Of a stretch of DNA of 64,000 nt, positions 45,710 through 54,558 are shown in pieces. Every line of letters begins with the position of its first letter. The first letter of the stretch is position 1. The DNA comes from Mycobacterium sp. GTDB taxonomy: Bacteria > Actinomycetota > Actinomycetes > Mycobacteriales > Mycobacteriaceae. The notes under the pieces were generated by a model. That model had not been told where the DNA came from. It saw only the letters and a program-made list of their open reading frames with translations, and ran no database searches. The translations under genes and the position numbers were made by a program. The stretch lies in assembly GCA_020438845.1 (NCBI GenBank), contig JAGQTV010000111.1:17854-81853 (forward strand). The letters are read 5' to 3'.

Positions 45710-47103
45710 AGCGGCCACCTGCCGCACCCGCTGACGTCCTGGTGATCTTCGGGATCACCGGGGACCTCGCCCGCAAGATGACCTTCCGGTCGCTCTATCG
45801 TCTGGAGCGCCGGGGCCTGCTGAACTGTCCGATCGTCGGTGTTGCCCTTGACGATTGGTCCAACGCCGAACTGCGCGATCATGCGCGGCGTGCCATTGAG
45901 AACGCCGGGGAGACCGTCGACGAGGATGTCTTCGCACGCCTGGCCGGGCGGCTGTCGATGGTGTCCGGAGACTTCGGCGACCCCAAGACTTATGACAAGG
46001 TCGCCAAGGCCATCGAGGACCGACACACCCCGGTGTTCTACCTTGAGATTCCGCCGTCGCTGTTCGGCCGCGTCGTCGAGGGCTTGGCCCACGCAAATCT
46101 GACCAGCCGGGCGCGGGTGGTGGTGGAGAAGCCGTTCGGGCACGATCTCGCGTCAGCCAAGGCGCTCAACGCGCAACTGAGCGGATTGCTCGAGGAGTGG
46201 CAGATCTTCCGGATCGACCATTTCCTCGGCAAGGAACCCGCAATGGATCTGCTGTTCCTGCGGTTCGCCAACTCGATCTTCGAGCCGTTGTGGAACCGGG
46301 ACCGGATCGAATGCGTGCAGATCACGATGGCCGAGAACTTCGGCGTGGAGCATCGCGGCGCCTTCTACGACCCGGTCGGCGCACTGCGCGACGTGGTACA
46401 GAACCATCTGCTTCAGCTGGTCGGTCTGTTCGCCGCCGAACCGCCCAGCGTCGCCACCCCCGACGGCCAGCGCGACAAACGCATCGAGGTGTTCCGGTCC
46501 ATTCCGTCGCTGGACCCCAAGCACTACGTCCGCGGCCAGTACGACGGCTACCGGTCGGTCAAGGGGGTGCAGCCGGATTCTCAGACCGAGACCTACGCCG
46601 CGCTGCGGCTGGAGATCGACAACTGGCGATGGTCTGGAGTGCCGTTCTTCATCCGCGCCGGAAAGGCGCTGCCGGTGCGGGCCACCGAGATGCGGATCGT
46701 GTTCAAGCGGGCCCCGAGACTGCCGTTCCTGCCACACGTTCCCGATCCGGACGAGCTGATTCTGCGTATCGACCCCGAACCCGGAGCCGATCTGGTGATT
46801 CAGGCAAAGAAGCCGGGTGCCAACGACACTCGTACGGTGAATCTTTCACTGGTGTTCGCCGAGGAACTCGGCGAGGCTCCCGAACCCTACGAGCGGCTAC
46901 TGTCCGACGCACTGCGGGGCGATCCCAGCCACTTCACGCGGGAGGACGGTGTCGAGGAAACCTGGCGCATCGTGCAGCCACTCCTGGATGCGCCGCCCCC
47001 GGTGGAGAGGTACGAACCCGGTTCGTGGGGTCCGGCCGGCGCGGTGAAACTCCTTGCCGGACATCCCGCCTGGCGCGAACCGTGGTTGTCCTCGAAGGGG
47101 TGA
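45706..47103 (+). CDS. zwf: Glucose-6-phosphate 1-dehydrogenase
   Basis: 465 residues. The ATG overlaps the gnd stop. NADP loop [13 protein letters not shown], substrate-binding VVEKPFGHD, catalytic-site block [12 protein letters not shown], and the conserved [19 protein letters not shown] and [14 protein letters not shown]. First step of the oxidative pentose phosphate pathway, NADPH-producing. The order gnd then zwf is the reverse of the reaction order. Confidence 0.95.
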   Translation: MKRPPAAPADVLVIFGITGDLARKMTFRSLYRLERRGLLNCPIVGVALDDWSNAELRDHARRAIENAGETVDEDVFARLAGRLSMVSGDFGDPKTYDKVAKAIEDRHTPVFYLEIPPSLFGRVVEGLAHANLTSRARVVVEKPFGHDLASAKALNAQLSGLLEEWQIFRIDHFLGKEPAMDLLFLRFANSIFEPLWNRDRIECVQITMAENFGVEHRGAFYDPVGALRDVVQNHLLQLVGLFAAEPPSVATPDGQRDKRIEVFRSIPSLDPKHYVRGQYDGYRSVKGVQPDSQTETYAALRLEIDNWRWSGVPFFIRAGKALPVRATEMRIVFKRAPRLPFLPHVPDPDELILRIDPEPGADLVIQAKKPGANDTRTVNLSLVFAEELGEAPEPYERLLSDALRGDPSHFTREDGVEETWRIVQPLLDAPPPVERYEPGSWGPAGAVKLLAGHPAWREPWLSSKG

Positions 47104-47208
47104 CCCGATGCGCAGAACCGCAGTGGTGGCGTACTCGCTTGAAGATGTCAGGCGGAGCAGGAAGGCAGATTAATGCGCAACGCCGAGCTGGGGTTGTGTT
47201 CCACCAGC

Positions 47209-47626
47209 CTATGGTCCCGTTCCACCAAGCGGGGGCGCCATTCCACCATTGGAAAATCCCGGGATATTGCCGGAGCTGTTGTCACCGAGAGGGACGCACT
47301 GGCCAGACGGAGCCATCGTCAACCCGGCCTCGCACACATTTTTGGGAGCTGTTAGTGGCTGCCCAGGGGGGCGCATCCGTTCGGGCGAGTCCGGTACCGT
47401 AATCGGCGTGGCTGTAGACGCACTGTCCAGCGACCAGCTGCGCATCGGCCACGCACTCTCCGGTCCGGGTGTCGTCGAAGGTAACGCATTGCGCGGTCGC
47501 GTTCATGGTCAGACCATCCGCGCATGCGTCTTCAGCCGATGCCATTCCAGGCGATGTGGCCGTGACGGAAGTAGCTAACACAGCCGTCACCAAGGCCGCG
47601 ATCGGGGCTCCAGCGCTGCTAGCCAA
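47209..47626 (-). pseudogene. Exported Cys-loop protein broken by a frameshift in a G6/C6 run
   Basis: Read from 47626, a signal peptide (VTAVLATSVTATSPGMASA) leads into ACADGLTMNATAQCV, a Cys-rich stretch and GQCVYSHADYGTGLARTDAPP. The frame then loses sense. In the next frame, after the six-base run at 47366-47371, a matching second module NVCEAGLTMAPSGQCVPLGD continues to the stop at 47209. Removing one base of the run joins both halves into a protein of about 138 residues. It could be a true mutation, phase-variable slippage or a sequencing error. Confidence 0.7.
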
Positions 47627-47801
47627 CCAGGGTTATCCGAGTCGGCAACTGTTGCATAGCACGGTTCTAGGTGCCGCGGTGGGCGGCCGCCCATCTGACG
47701 GTGTGCTCAATAGCCCTGTCGCGCATCGCCGATCAGGTCTCGCAGTAGGACCCGGGTGCGATCTCTAATGCAGTGGCCATGTGAGGAACGCCGGGAGTGA
47801 A

Positions 47802-48617
47802 CTAAAAACCCAGCAGTGCAGGAAGATCCGTGACGGAATCGATGACATGGTTGGGCTGCGTCGCGAATTCGTCTGCGCGCCAGCGATCCAGGGTGTCCTG
47901 ACGGAATTTTCCGGTGCGCACCAGCACCCCGGTCATCCCGACCGCCTGTGCGGCCAGCACGTCGTTGTTGAGGTCGTCGCCCACCATGTACATCTCGTTC
48001 GGTTCGACTCCGAGTCGCGCCGCGGAGGCCAGAAATCCGGCTGGAGCCGGCTTGCCCACCGCGGTGGCCGTGCGGCCGGAAGTCTCCTCCATGCCGATCA
48101 GGTACATGCCGGTGTCGATTCGCAGGCCCTCAGTTGTGGCCCACGCGGTGCTGCGGTGCATGGCGATCACCGGAACTCCCTGGGTCATCCACTCATAGAC
48201 GCGGCTGAGCGTCAGATGGGTGTACTCGGGGCCGGCTCCACCCAGCAGGATCACATCGGGGGTGTCTGGAACCCGCTCTTCGTCATAGTTCACCGAGTCG
48301 ACGATGTCGATACCCGGCATGTCCTCTTGAATCGGGCCGTTGTTGACCAGGAAGCACCGGGCGTCGGGGTAATTCGCACGCACATAGTCTGCGGTCAGGA
48401 GGGCGGCGGTGATCACTTCGTCGGGTCGGACGGTGATGCCGGCCTGGCAGAGCGCTGCGGCGATCTGCTGGCGGGTCCGAGTGGTGGTGTTGGTCAGATA
48501 CGAACAGGGGATGTGGTGGCTGCCAAGTACTCGCACCGCCTCGGCCGCCCCGGGGATCGGCTTCCACGAAGTGACCAAGACGCCATCGATGTCGAACAAG
48601 ATTCCGCCGACAGCCAT
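47802..48617 (-). CDS. HAD-IIA family phosphatase
   Basis: 271 residues. HAD motif I FDIDGVLV at the N-terminus with nucleophile Asp, motif II YLTNTTTR, and the C-terminal motifs GKPAPAGF and YMVGDDLNNDVLAAQ. The IIA cap lies between. NagD/4-nitrophenylphosphatase-like; the substrate is a small phosphate ester, not predictable. It stands alone between the exported-protein relic and the threonine aldolase, divergent from the latter. Confidence 0.9.
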   Translation of the reverse strand: MAVGGILFDIDGVLVTSWKPIPGAAEAVRVLGSHHIPCSYLTNTTTRTRQQIAAALCQAGITVRPDEVITAALLTADYVRANYPDARCFLVNNGPIQEDMPGIDIVDSVNYDEERVPDTPDVILLGGAGPEYTHLTLSRVYEWMTQGVPVIAMHRSTAWATTEGLRIDTGMYLIGMEETSGRTATAVGKPAPAGFLASAARLGVEPNEMYMVGDDLNNDVLAAQAVGMTGVLVRTGKFRQDTLDRWRADEFATQPNHVIDSVTDLPALLGF

Positions 48618-48745
48618 ACCGCGACACTAAACGGCCATCGACCGGATGAAAGCGGAACCGCTGTCCGCCGCCGATGTCACCTGCGCGGCAATCCGCACGG
48701 TGCCCCGGGCATAGACCCCATGGTGACCGCTGCGAGGATCGGAGA

Positions 48746-49822
48746 GTGACAATCTCCTCGCTTCATGACCCAGCTTGGCGTGCCTTTGCCAGCGACAACT
48801 ACGCTGGCGCGCACCCAGAGGTGCTCGCAGCGATCGCTGCCGCCAACGGCGGCCATCAGATTGCTTACGGTGAGGACCTTTACACCTCGCGCCTACGGGA
48901 CGTCATCCGTGAGCGCTTCACCGAGTGTGCCGAGGTCTATCCAGTCTTCAACGGCACGGGCGCGAACGTGGTTTCGCTCACCAGCGTGCTGCCGCGTTGG
49001 GGTGCCGTCATTGCGGCATCGACCGCCCACATCAACACCGACGAAGCAGGCGCACCGGAGCGAATGACCGGTATCAAAATCCTGACGGTCCCCGCTGCCG
49101 ACGGCAAACTCACGCCCGAGTTGGTGGCCGAACAAGCGTGGGGCTGGGGCGATGAACACCGCGCCCAACCGCTCGCTGTGAGCATCACGCAAACCACGGA
49201 GTTGGGCACCCTCTACAGGGCTGAGGAGGTGCGCGCGATCGCTGATTTCGCCCACGGAAACGGCATGGCCGTGCATATGGATGGCGCCCGATTGTGGAAC
49301 GCCGCGGCTGCACTAGGTGCGCCGTTTCGCGAATTCACCGCCGACGCAGGGGTCGATGTCCTCAGCCTCGGCGGAACCAAAAACGGGCTGCTCGGCGCTG
49401 AGGCCGTGGTCGTGCTCGCTCCGCACCGCGCCACTGGCCTCGTCTACCTGCGTAAGTTGACTATGCAACTGGCGAGCAAGATGCGCTTTGCCTCAGCGCA
49501 ATTGCTTGCCCTGTTCGATGAAGACCTTGGACTGCGCAGTGCGGCGCACGCGAATGCGATGGCGCGGCGTTTACGCTCCGCGCTCGAGGCCGGGATCGCC
49601 GACGGCACCCTGCCGGGGCTCGCCTTGACGCAGGCAAGTCAGGCGAACGCGATCTTCGCCACGCTTCCGAATGACGTGGCGGACCGTATCCGTGATCGGG
49701 TCCGCTTCTATGACTGGGATCGTGCTCGCGGCGAAGTGCGCTGGATGACCGCGTGGGACACGACTGAGGCGGACGTTGACGGCTTCGTCGCCGTCATCCG
49801 CGAGGAACTGGGGAGGCGATGA
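48746..49822 (+). CDS. Low-specificity L-threonine aldolase
   Basis: 358 residues from GTG 48746 (behind GGAGA); the frame opens at 48674, but those codons lack the family pattern. PLP-dependent fold I: start ASDNYAGAHPEV, GTGANVVSL, the Asp in VHMDGARLWNA that holds the pyridine, and the PLP Lys in LSLGGTKNGLLG. It cleaves L-threonine or allo-threonine to glycine and acetaldehyde. Monocistronic. Confidence 0.9.
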   Translation: MTISSLHDPAWRAFASDNYAGAHPEVLAAIAAANGGHQIAYGEDLYTSRLRDVIRERFTECAEVYPVFNGTGANVVSLTSVLPRWGAVIAASTAHINTDEAGAPERMTGIKILTVPAADGKLTPELVAEQAWGWGDEHRAQPLAVSITQTTELGTLYRAEEVRAIADFAHGNGMAVHMDGARLWNAAAALGAPFREFTADAGVDVLSLGGTKNGLLGAEAVVVLAPHRATGLVYLRKLTMQLASKMRFASAQLLALFDEDLGLRSAAHANAMARRLRSALEAGIADGTLPGLALTQASQANAIFATLPNDVADRIRDRVRFYDWDRARGEVRWMTAWDTTEADVDGFVAVIREELGRR

Positions 49823-49920
49823 CGTTGCGGGATGAAAATGACACCAGCAATGGCGCCAGAAACGCCAGGCCCGAACGGGCCGCAGGGCCGGTAGCGCGTC
49901 TCGATTGGCCCCAGCCACAC

Positions 49921-49965
49921 TCATCGGCTATTTATCCGGCTATAGAATGGCCTATTATTCGGCTA
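49921..49965 (+). promoter_or_regulatory. Three direct repeats upstream of the toxin-antitoxin genes (probable operator)
   Basis: TCAT-CGGCTA (49921-49930), TTATCCGGCTA (49932-49942) and TTATTCGGCTA (49955-49965) lie in a markedly AT-rich stretch just before the antitoxin start. They begin 11 and 23 bases apart, about one and two helical turns. A likely binding site for the antitoxin or toxin-antitoxin complex, as these operons usually autoregulate. Confidence 0.5.
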
Positions 49966-49975
49966 AAGTGTGGTG

Positions 49976-50248
49976 ATGGTGAAGAATGTCGCTTTGTCCG
50001 AAGCCAAGGACAAGCTCTCAGCCTATGTCGATGAGGCCGAGAGAACCCACGAGATCATCCAGATCACCCGGCATGGCCGGGTGGCCGCGGTGATCATGTC
50101 GGCTGATGACCTCGAATCGCTGCACGAGACGCTGCATGCTCTGCGGACACCCGGCGTGGCCGAAGATCTGGCCCAAGCCGAGGCCGACTTTGCGGCGGGC
50201 AACACCGTGTCGGCCGAGGACGTTAGGCAACGCCTTGGTCTGACGTGA
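49976..50248 (+). CDS. Type II antitoxin, Phd/YefM (RelB-like) family
   Basis: 90 residues from ATG 49976; GTG codons at 49970 and 49973 are alternatives. The N-terminal Phd/YefM DNA-binding block is clear (VALSEAKDKLSAYVDEAERTHEIIQITRHG, in parts; AAVIMSADDLESLHETL). The C-terminal tail (EADFAAGNTVSAEDVRQRLG) should wrap the toxin. It overlaps the toxin start (GTGA), a normal toxin-antitoxin arrangement. Confidence 0.88.
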   Translation: MVKNVALSEAKDKLSAYVDEAERTHEIIQITRHGRVAAVIMSADDLESLHETLHALRTPGVAEDLAQAEADFAAGNTVSAEDVRQRLGLT

Positions 50249-50643
50249 CTGAGTCTGAAAGCTCGTGGGAGGTCGCGTTTTCTCCGGGCGCGGATCGGGC
50301 GCTGCAGCGTCTGCCGCACAAGGTGGCGACGGCGGTGGCCGAGTTTGTTTTGACGACGTTGCCGACGGATCCGTACCGGCTGTCCAAGCCGCTGCGGTAC
50401 GAGTTCGAGGGCTGGCGGGTGGCGCGCCGTGGTGATTACCGCGTGACGTTCCGCATTCACGACGACACCGGCGTGCTCTATATCGGCCGAATTGAGCACC
50501 GTGCCCACGTGTACCGGCGGCAATGGGATGGTCTTCGTGCGTTCCAGACCGCCCGGGGCGCGGGCGTCATTGCGTCACGTGACGGTTTGGCGGTGAGTGG
50601 GGTTGTCACGGCTCGATCTTCTCGCATGTTGCACCGCTCCTGA
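50245..50643 (+). CDS. RelE-type toxin with extended C-terminus
   Basis: 132 residues from GTG 50245, overlapping the antitoxin stop. RelE/ParE fold: FSPGADRALQRLPHKVATAV, DPYRLSKPLR, WRVARRGDYRVTFRIHDD and YIGRIEHRAHVYRR, which is where such proteins usually end (about residue 92). About 40 further residues (QWDGLRAFQT onward) have no family match and may come from loss of the original stop. mRNA-cleaving ribosome-dependent activity is expected for the family, not shown. Confidence 0.88.
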   Translation: MTESESSWEVAFSPGADRALQRLPHKVATAVAEFVLTTLPTDPYRLSKPLRYEFEGWRVARRGDYRVTFRIHDDTGVLYIGRIEHRAHVYRRQWDGLRAFQTARGAGVIASRDGLAVSGVVTARSSRMLHRS

Positions 50644-50669
50644 CCTGTTGTGCGCCAACAGTGTTGAAC

Positions 50670-50696
50670 GGCGCATGGCGTCACCGCTCAACTTAG
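50670..50696. repeat. Inverted copy of the transposon-end repeat (left boundary)
   Basis: GGCGCAT, eight bases, CGGCTCA-type core: the sequence reads ggcgcat, then ggcgtcac, then cgctcaacttag. The reverse complement of 51785-51814 reads ggcgcat, eleven bases, cgctcagtttag. The blocks are identical except for two bases and a three-base gap. Confidence 0.45.
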
Positions 50697-50938
50697 CTAG
50701 TTAGCGCAGATTCGTATTTGCCATTGCCGTTCGGGCGGCCGAAATCCGGCGTTCCGAACGGTGGATTTTGCAGTGCGCGAAGGTAGGGGTCGTATGCGCC
50801 TTCGGGGCGATGGTCATGGACGACGTGGCGGGCAATGTAGTCAATTCCGTGTTCGACGATGGCCGCGGTGACTCGGCCGTCGCGGTTGATGTCCGCGGCC
50901 TGTTGTAGGAGCAGGGCTTGTGAGTTCGACAGCGTTCG
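50693..50938 (-). pseudogene. 3' fragment of an unidentified gene inside the transposon remnant
   Basis: One minus-strand frame has strongly biased, coding-like third positions from about 50938 to its stop at 50693 (SQALLLQQAADINRDGRVTA, then YDPYLRALQNPPFGTPDFG). Upstream of this the frame degenerates, and a different frame looks coding back to about 51200. Probably a frameshifted and truncated gene of the mobile element. No family was recognised. Confidence 0.4.
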
Positions 50939-51195
50939 GATACCAGGAGGCAACGTTGCGTGGCGACATGAGCAGCCGCGATCTGTCGACCCCGAGCGCT
51001 TGGCGGCGTGGTACCTCGGCGATCGATTCCTCCGGTTCGGCAAGAACACCTGAACCGGCGCATACCGCGTTGGGTGGGGCTGGGCGGTCGGGGCCAACCG
51101 ATGTCGTCACGGTGGCGGTCGTGCGGGCAGCGACGTGGCGGGCCTTGGCGGTCTTCTTGCGCGACTTGGCTGCTGGGGGAGCGGCCCGGAATGCA

Positions 51196-51816
51196 GGCAC
51201 GGCCATGGCGATACCCGGCCAGCCATCGCACATTCTCGATCCACGGGCTGGGCATCTGGCCGACACGCCAGTAGCTCCAGCCATGCACACCGCACAGCTC
51301 AGCGGCCGCGGCGAACTTCTCCTCATCTACAGGATCAATCAGGTTGTCAGGACGCACGTCAACCACGGCCGCCTTGCCGCCGACCGTACGGACAAAGAAA
51401 TCCGGGACATGCTCCCGCCGGCTACCGTCAGCCGCCTCGAACGACAATCCGAACGGCTGAGCCGCCACCGCGGTGACCTCAGGATCGAAGTCCAGCGTGA
51501 TGAGATAGTCACGCTCACACTATGATTCAAACGTCACGTGACGTTTTAGGGTCTCAGTCCACCAATCGCCGCAGTAGTTGCGTTGCCCGCGGCAGGACCG
51601 AACCATCCGGCACGGGGCAACGTGCTCGAAGCCAATATCGCCGACAGCTATCGCCGGCAGTAGAACCTCGTCAGCCGCCGCCGCTGGGCGGTGCCGAAGA
51701 CGCGCCGACCCCATAAGCCCGGCAACCGTCACACACGCCGCAGCAGTCACTCTCTGAACATACGCACCGCACGCGCCACGCCAACTAAACTGAGCGTGTC
51801 GCAATAAATGCGCCAC
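51196..51816 (-). pseudogene. TnsA-like transposase endonuclease subunit, broken by an amber codon
   Basis: Minus-strand frame from ATG 51816 reaches CRGQRNY (about residue 73) and HVTFES, then TAG (51520-51522), then continues in the same frame: CERDYLITLDFDPEVTAVAAQPF, VPDFFVRTVGGKAAVVDVRP, WSYWRVGQ, VRWLAGYRH. Actinobacterial TnsA-like proteins have Trp after the YES position, so the TAG is probably a TGG-to-TAG change. Similarity ends at about 51205, after which the frame is lost. The true start may be internal. Confidence 0.65.
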
Positions 51817-51850
51817 CTAAAGTGAGCCGATCGCAGCTTTACTGAGCATG
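51785..51850. repeat. Direct repeats resembling a Tn7-like right end
   Basis: ctaaactgagcgtgtcgca (51785-51803) and ctaaagtgagccgatcgca (51817-51835) match at 15 of 19 positions and are spaced 32 bases apart; a third partial copy, tttactgagca, starts at 51838. Closely spaced direct sites of about 20 bases are typical of TnsB-binding ends. Confidence 0.5.
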
Positions 51851-52049
51851 GACAGGATTGCTCTCAAACCATTCCCGGATCACTCAGCACTACCCGCCGA
51901 TTTGCCGATAAGCCACATTATGTCAAGTCAACTCCATCGCGATCTGTAACGGGTGAATCCGCGGGTGGCCCCCGCCGGAAAACCCACCTTCCCCGTCATA
52001 TCGCCTGATCAGCGCATTACGCACGCCGTCGACATGGCAGAATCGATTC

Positions 52050-52298
52050 ATGCAGAATCGATTGATGCGAAAACTTTTGCGGCGTCCGGCCATCGCCATT
52101 CTGGCGGCCACTCCCATTACTGCCGTGTCGCTGTTCGGCGCCGGGATCGGTTCGGCAGAGCCGCTGGATTGCGTCAACGGACAATTCTGGGATCCGATTA
52201 CCAACACCTGCCAGACGCCGCGTTCGGCGGAAGACTGCGCGCCCGGTGAGTACTGGAACCCGCTGTCCAATGTGTGCCGGCCACTGGGTCAGCTCTAG
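52050..52298 (+). CDS. Small exported protein with two Cys-loop modules
   Basis: 82 residues from ATG 52050 (ATG 52065 is also possible). Signal peptide with basic start and ILAATPITAVSLFGAGIGSA, then two similar modules: CVNGQFWDPITNTC and CAPGEYWNPLSNVC, both Cys-x2-Gly-x2-Trp-x6-Cys. The two Cys of each module probably form a disulfide. Function unknown. A near-repeat (gcagaatcgatt twice) covers its start region. Confidence 0.78.
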   Translation: MQNRLMRKLLRRPAIAILAATPITAVSLFGAGIGSAEPLDCVNGQFWDPITNTCQTPRSAEDCAPGEYWNPLSNVCRPLGQL

Positions 52299-52311
52299 CG
52301 ACCCGGGCTTT

Positions 52312-53496
52312 TCACGGCGGGGTTCGATCTCGAGCCTCATGTCGCAGGATCGCAGCCAGGCACGCAGCCGCGAGTGCCCCGACACCCAGAGCGAACAGTG
52401 TTCCGCTGGTTTGCAAACCCCATGCCTGGGCGGCTAGACCCGCTCCGACCACCGGTAGTGATATCGCCACATATGCCACGACGAAGTAGGCGGAACTGAC
52501 CTCGGCCCGGCGCTCGGCGGGCGTCCGTTCGGTGACCGCCGCCAACCCGCGGCTGAAGCTGATGCCCTGCCCGACGCCCGAGATCGCTGAGGCCGCGATC
52601 AGGCCGCCCAGCGAGGCGAAGTGCAACGCCACCGCGAGCACTCCCATTCCGACCACCAGCACGGCGCTGCCCACGGCTACCGCGCGTCGCGGCGGGATGG
52701 CGACCGCAAGGATCTGGGCCGCCGCCGAGGCGGCGAAGATCGAGCCGGCGATCAGCCCGGCGATCGCGTGGTTGTCGATGCCGATCGTCTCGGCGACAAA
52801 AGCCGGAGCGACGGCAGCGAACAACCCGGTGACGGCGAAACCGGCGAAGGCAGCGAGCCCGGCGATGACGAACAGCGGGCGCACCTGGGCAGGCACCGCG
52901 AGGCTCTGCAGTCGGATGCCGCCGGCACGCGGAGAAGTTTCGGGAACAGTCAGCACCGCTACCGCCACCATGAGCACCGCCGCAATGTGGACCAGGAACG
53001 GCAGCCGAAGGGGTGCTGACGCGTACTGGACCAAGATGCCGGCCAGGATGGGGCCGGCGCTCAGCCCGCCCATGTTCGCGATCGTCGCGACCGCGGGCGC
53101 ACGACTGCGCCACATCGGAGGTGCGGCTTCGATCACCGCGACGGTAGCCGTTCCGGTGAACAACCCCGCCGAAATGCCGGAGAGTACCCGGCCCACCAAC
53201 AACTGGGCCACCGTGTGGGCGTTGAGGAAGACCACCGCGCTGAGCAATGCGCACAGCGTTCCCGCCAACAGCACCGGCCGCCGGCCGATCGCGTCGGACC
53301 AACTGCCGAAAACCAGCAAGGCGGTCAATACTCCGGCGGCGTAGGTCGCGTAGATCACCGTGGTCTCAGCGACGGCGAAGTGAAATTGCCTGGAGTACAG
53401 CGCATACATCGGAGTCGGCATCGTTGTACCGATCATGATCGCGGTGAACGAGTAGGTCAGCAGCGCTAAGCTGTAACGGCTCCTCCTGTGCCCCAC
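52312..53496 (-). CDS. Major facilitator superfamily transporter (drug-efflux type)
   Basis: 394 residues with twelve predicted membrane spans. The first-loop MFS motif is visible (FGSWSDAIGRRPVLLAG), as is the fourth-helix motif RVLSGISAGLFTG, typical of proton-driven exporters. Substrate unknown. Convergent with the exported Cys-loop gene (14 bases apart) and divergent from the glutamate-binding lipoprotein gene. Confidence 0.9.
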   Translation of the reverse strand: MGHRRSRYSLALLTYSFTAIMIGTTMPTPMYALYSRQFHFAVAETTVIYATYAAGVLTALLVFGSWSDAIGRRPVLLAGTLCALLSAVVFLNAHTVAQLLVGRVLSGISAGLFTGTATVAVIEAAPPMWRSRAPAVATIANMGGLSAGPILAGILVQYASAPLRLPFLVHIAAVLMVAVAVLTVPETSPRAGGIRLQSLAVPAQVRPLFVIAGLAAFAGFAVTGLFAAVAPAFVAETIGIDNHAIAGLIAGSIFAASAAAQILAVAIPPRRAVAVGSAVLVVGMGVLAVALHFASLGGLIAASAISGVGQGISFSRGLAAVTERTPAERRAEVSSAYFVVAYVAISLPVVGAGLAAQAWGLQTSGTLFALGVGALAAACLAAILRHEARDRTPP

Positions 53497-53721
53497 CAGA
53501 CGAGTATGACGGCAGCGGGTCGCGTTCTCTTGAGGACCCGTTCTGCCGAGTTCCTCTCCGCGATACGGGCGATGGGGCGGCAGCGGCGATCATCAGGTCG
53601 TGCGGGCCTCGGCGTTCTCCCCGGGCGTGGGTGCACGCGAATAACTCCACCCCGCATACTCTGTCCTTCTAAGGTCGGCGCACTGTGGTGGTCGGTCCAT
53701 CCGGACGAAAGGAACTTTCCA

Positions 53722-54540
53722 GTGAGGCTGTCACTCACCCGCATCATTGGCGCAGCGGTACTTTCGGTCGCGCTCCCACTTGCCGCGACCGCGTGCGGGG
53801 GCGACGGCCCGACTGCCGGCGGAAAGATCGTCATCGGAACCAAGTTCGACCAGCCGGGTCTGGGAATGAAAAACCCGGATGGCTCGATGAGCGGTTTTGA
53901 CACCGATGTCGCCCGCTATGTCGCGAAGGAACTCGGCTACCCCGAGGACAAGATCGAATGGAAGGAATCGCCGTCGGCCCAACGAGAGAATCTGATCGAC
54001 AACGATCAGGTGAAGTTCATCGTGGCGACGTACTCGATCACCGACGCGCGCAAGCAGAAGGTCGACTTTGCCGGGCCTTATCTGCTCACCGGCCAGAGCC
54101 TGCTGGTCAAGTCCGATAACAGCGACATCGTGGGGCCGGAATCACTGCAGGACAACAAGAAGTTGTGCTCGGTGTCGGGATCCACTCCGGCGCAACGAAT
54201 CAAGGACAAGTACCCGGGCGTCCAGCTTCAGCAGTACGACACCTACTCGGCTTGCGTGGAAGCGCTGCGCAATGGAGCCATCGACGCCGTCACCACCGAC
54301 GAAGTCATTCTCGCCGGGTACGCCGCGCAGTCCCCCGGCGAGTTCAAAATAGTCGGCAAGCCGTTCTCCGAGGAGCGCTACGGCATCGGTCTGAAGAAGG
54401 ACGACGCCGAACTCCGCGCCAAGATCAACGATGCGCTGGCGAAGATGGAAGCCGACGGCGCCTGGGCTGCGGCCTTCGACAAGAACCTCGGCCCAGCGGG
54501 ATTGACCGCGCCGACACCACCTCCCATTGACAGGTACTGA
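53722..54540 (+). CDS. Glutamate-type ABC transporter substrate-binding lipoprotein
   Basis: 272 residues from GTG 53722, behind GAAAGGAAC. Signal peptide ending at Cys (LAATACGGD), then the family-3 solute-binding fold: VIGTKFDQPGLG, MSGFDTDVARYVAKELGY, VKFIVATYSITDARKQKVDFAGPYL, VTTDEVILAGYA and a late GIGLKKDD. It resembles GluB of actinobacterial glutamate importers. No permease or ATPase genes are adjacent, so it is an orphan receptor or shares a transporter encoded elsewhere. Confidence 0.9.
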   Translation: MRLSLTRIIGAAVLSVALPLAATACGGDGPTAGGKIVIGTKFDQPGLGMKNPDGSMSGFDTDVARYVAKELGYPEDKIEWKESPSAQRENLIDNDQVKFIVATYSITDARKQKVDFAGPYLLTGQSLLVKSDNSDIVGPESLQDNKKLCSVSGSTPAQRIKDKYPGVQLQQYDTYSACVEALRNGAIDAVTTDEVILAGYAAQSPGEFKIVGKPFSEERYGIGLKKDDAELRAKINDALAKMEADGAWAAAFDKNLGPAGLTAPTPPPIDRY

Positions 54541-54558
54541 GCGGCACTCCCCCATCCT

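Larger units (their letters stand above)
50670..51850. mobile_element. Decayed Tn7-like transposon remnant
   Basis: Contains a TnsA-like pseudogene (minus), further broken coding sequence, and end-type repeats: two 19-base direct copies at 51785-51835 with a third partial copy, and an inverted counterpart at 50670-50696. In Tn7 the tnsA gene is read inward from the right end, as here. TnsB and TnsC are missing, so internal deletion is likely. The outer boundaries are approximate. Confidence 0.5.

Noticed and set aside
51529-51546. Perfect 18-base palindrome aaacgtcacgtgacgttt, considered as an operator
   Set aside because: It lies inside the TnsA-like pseudogene and encodes K-R-H-V-T-F in the conserved region before the YES position, so coding explains it.
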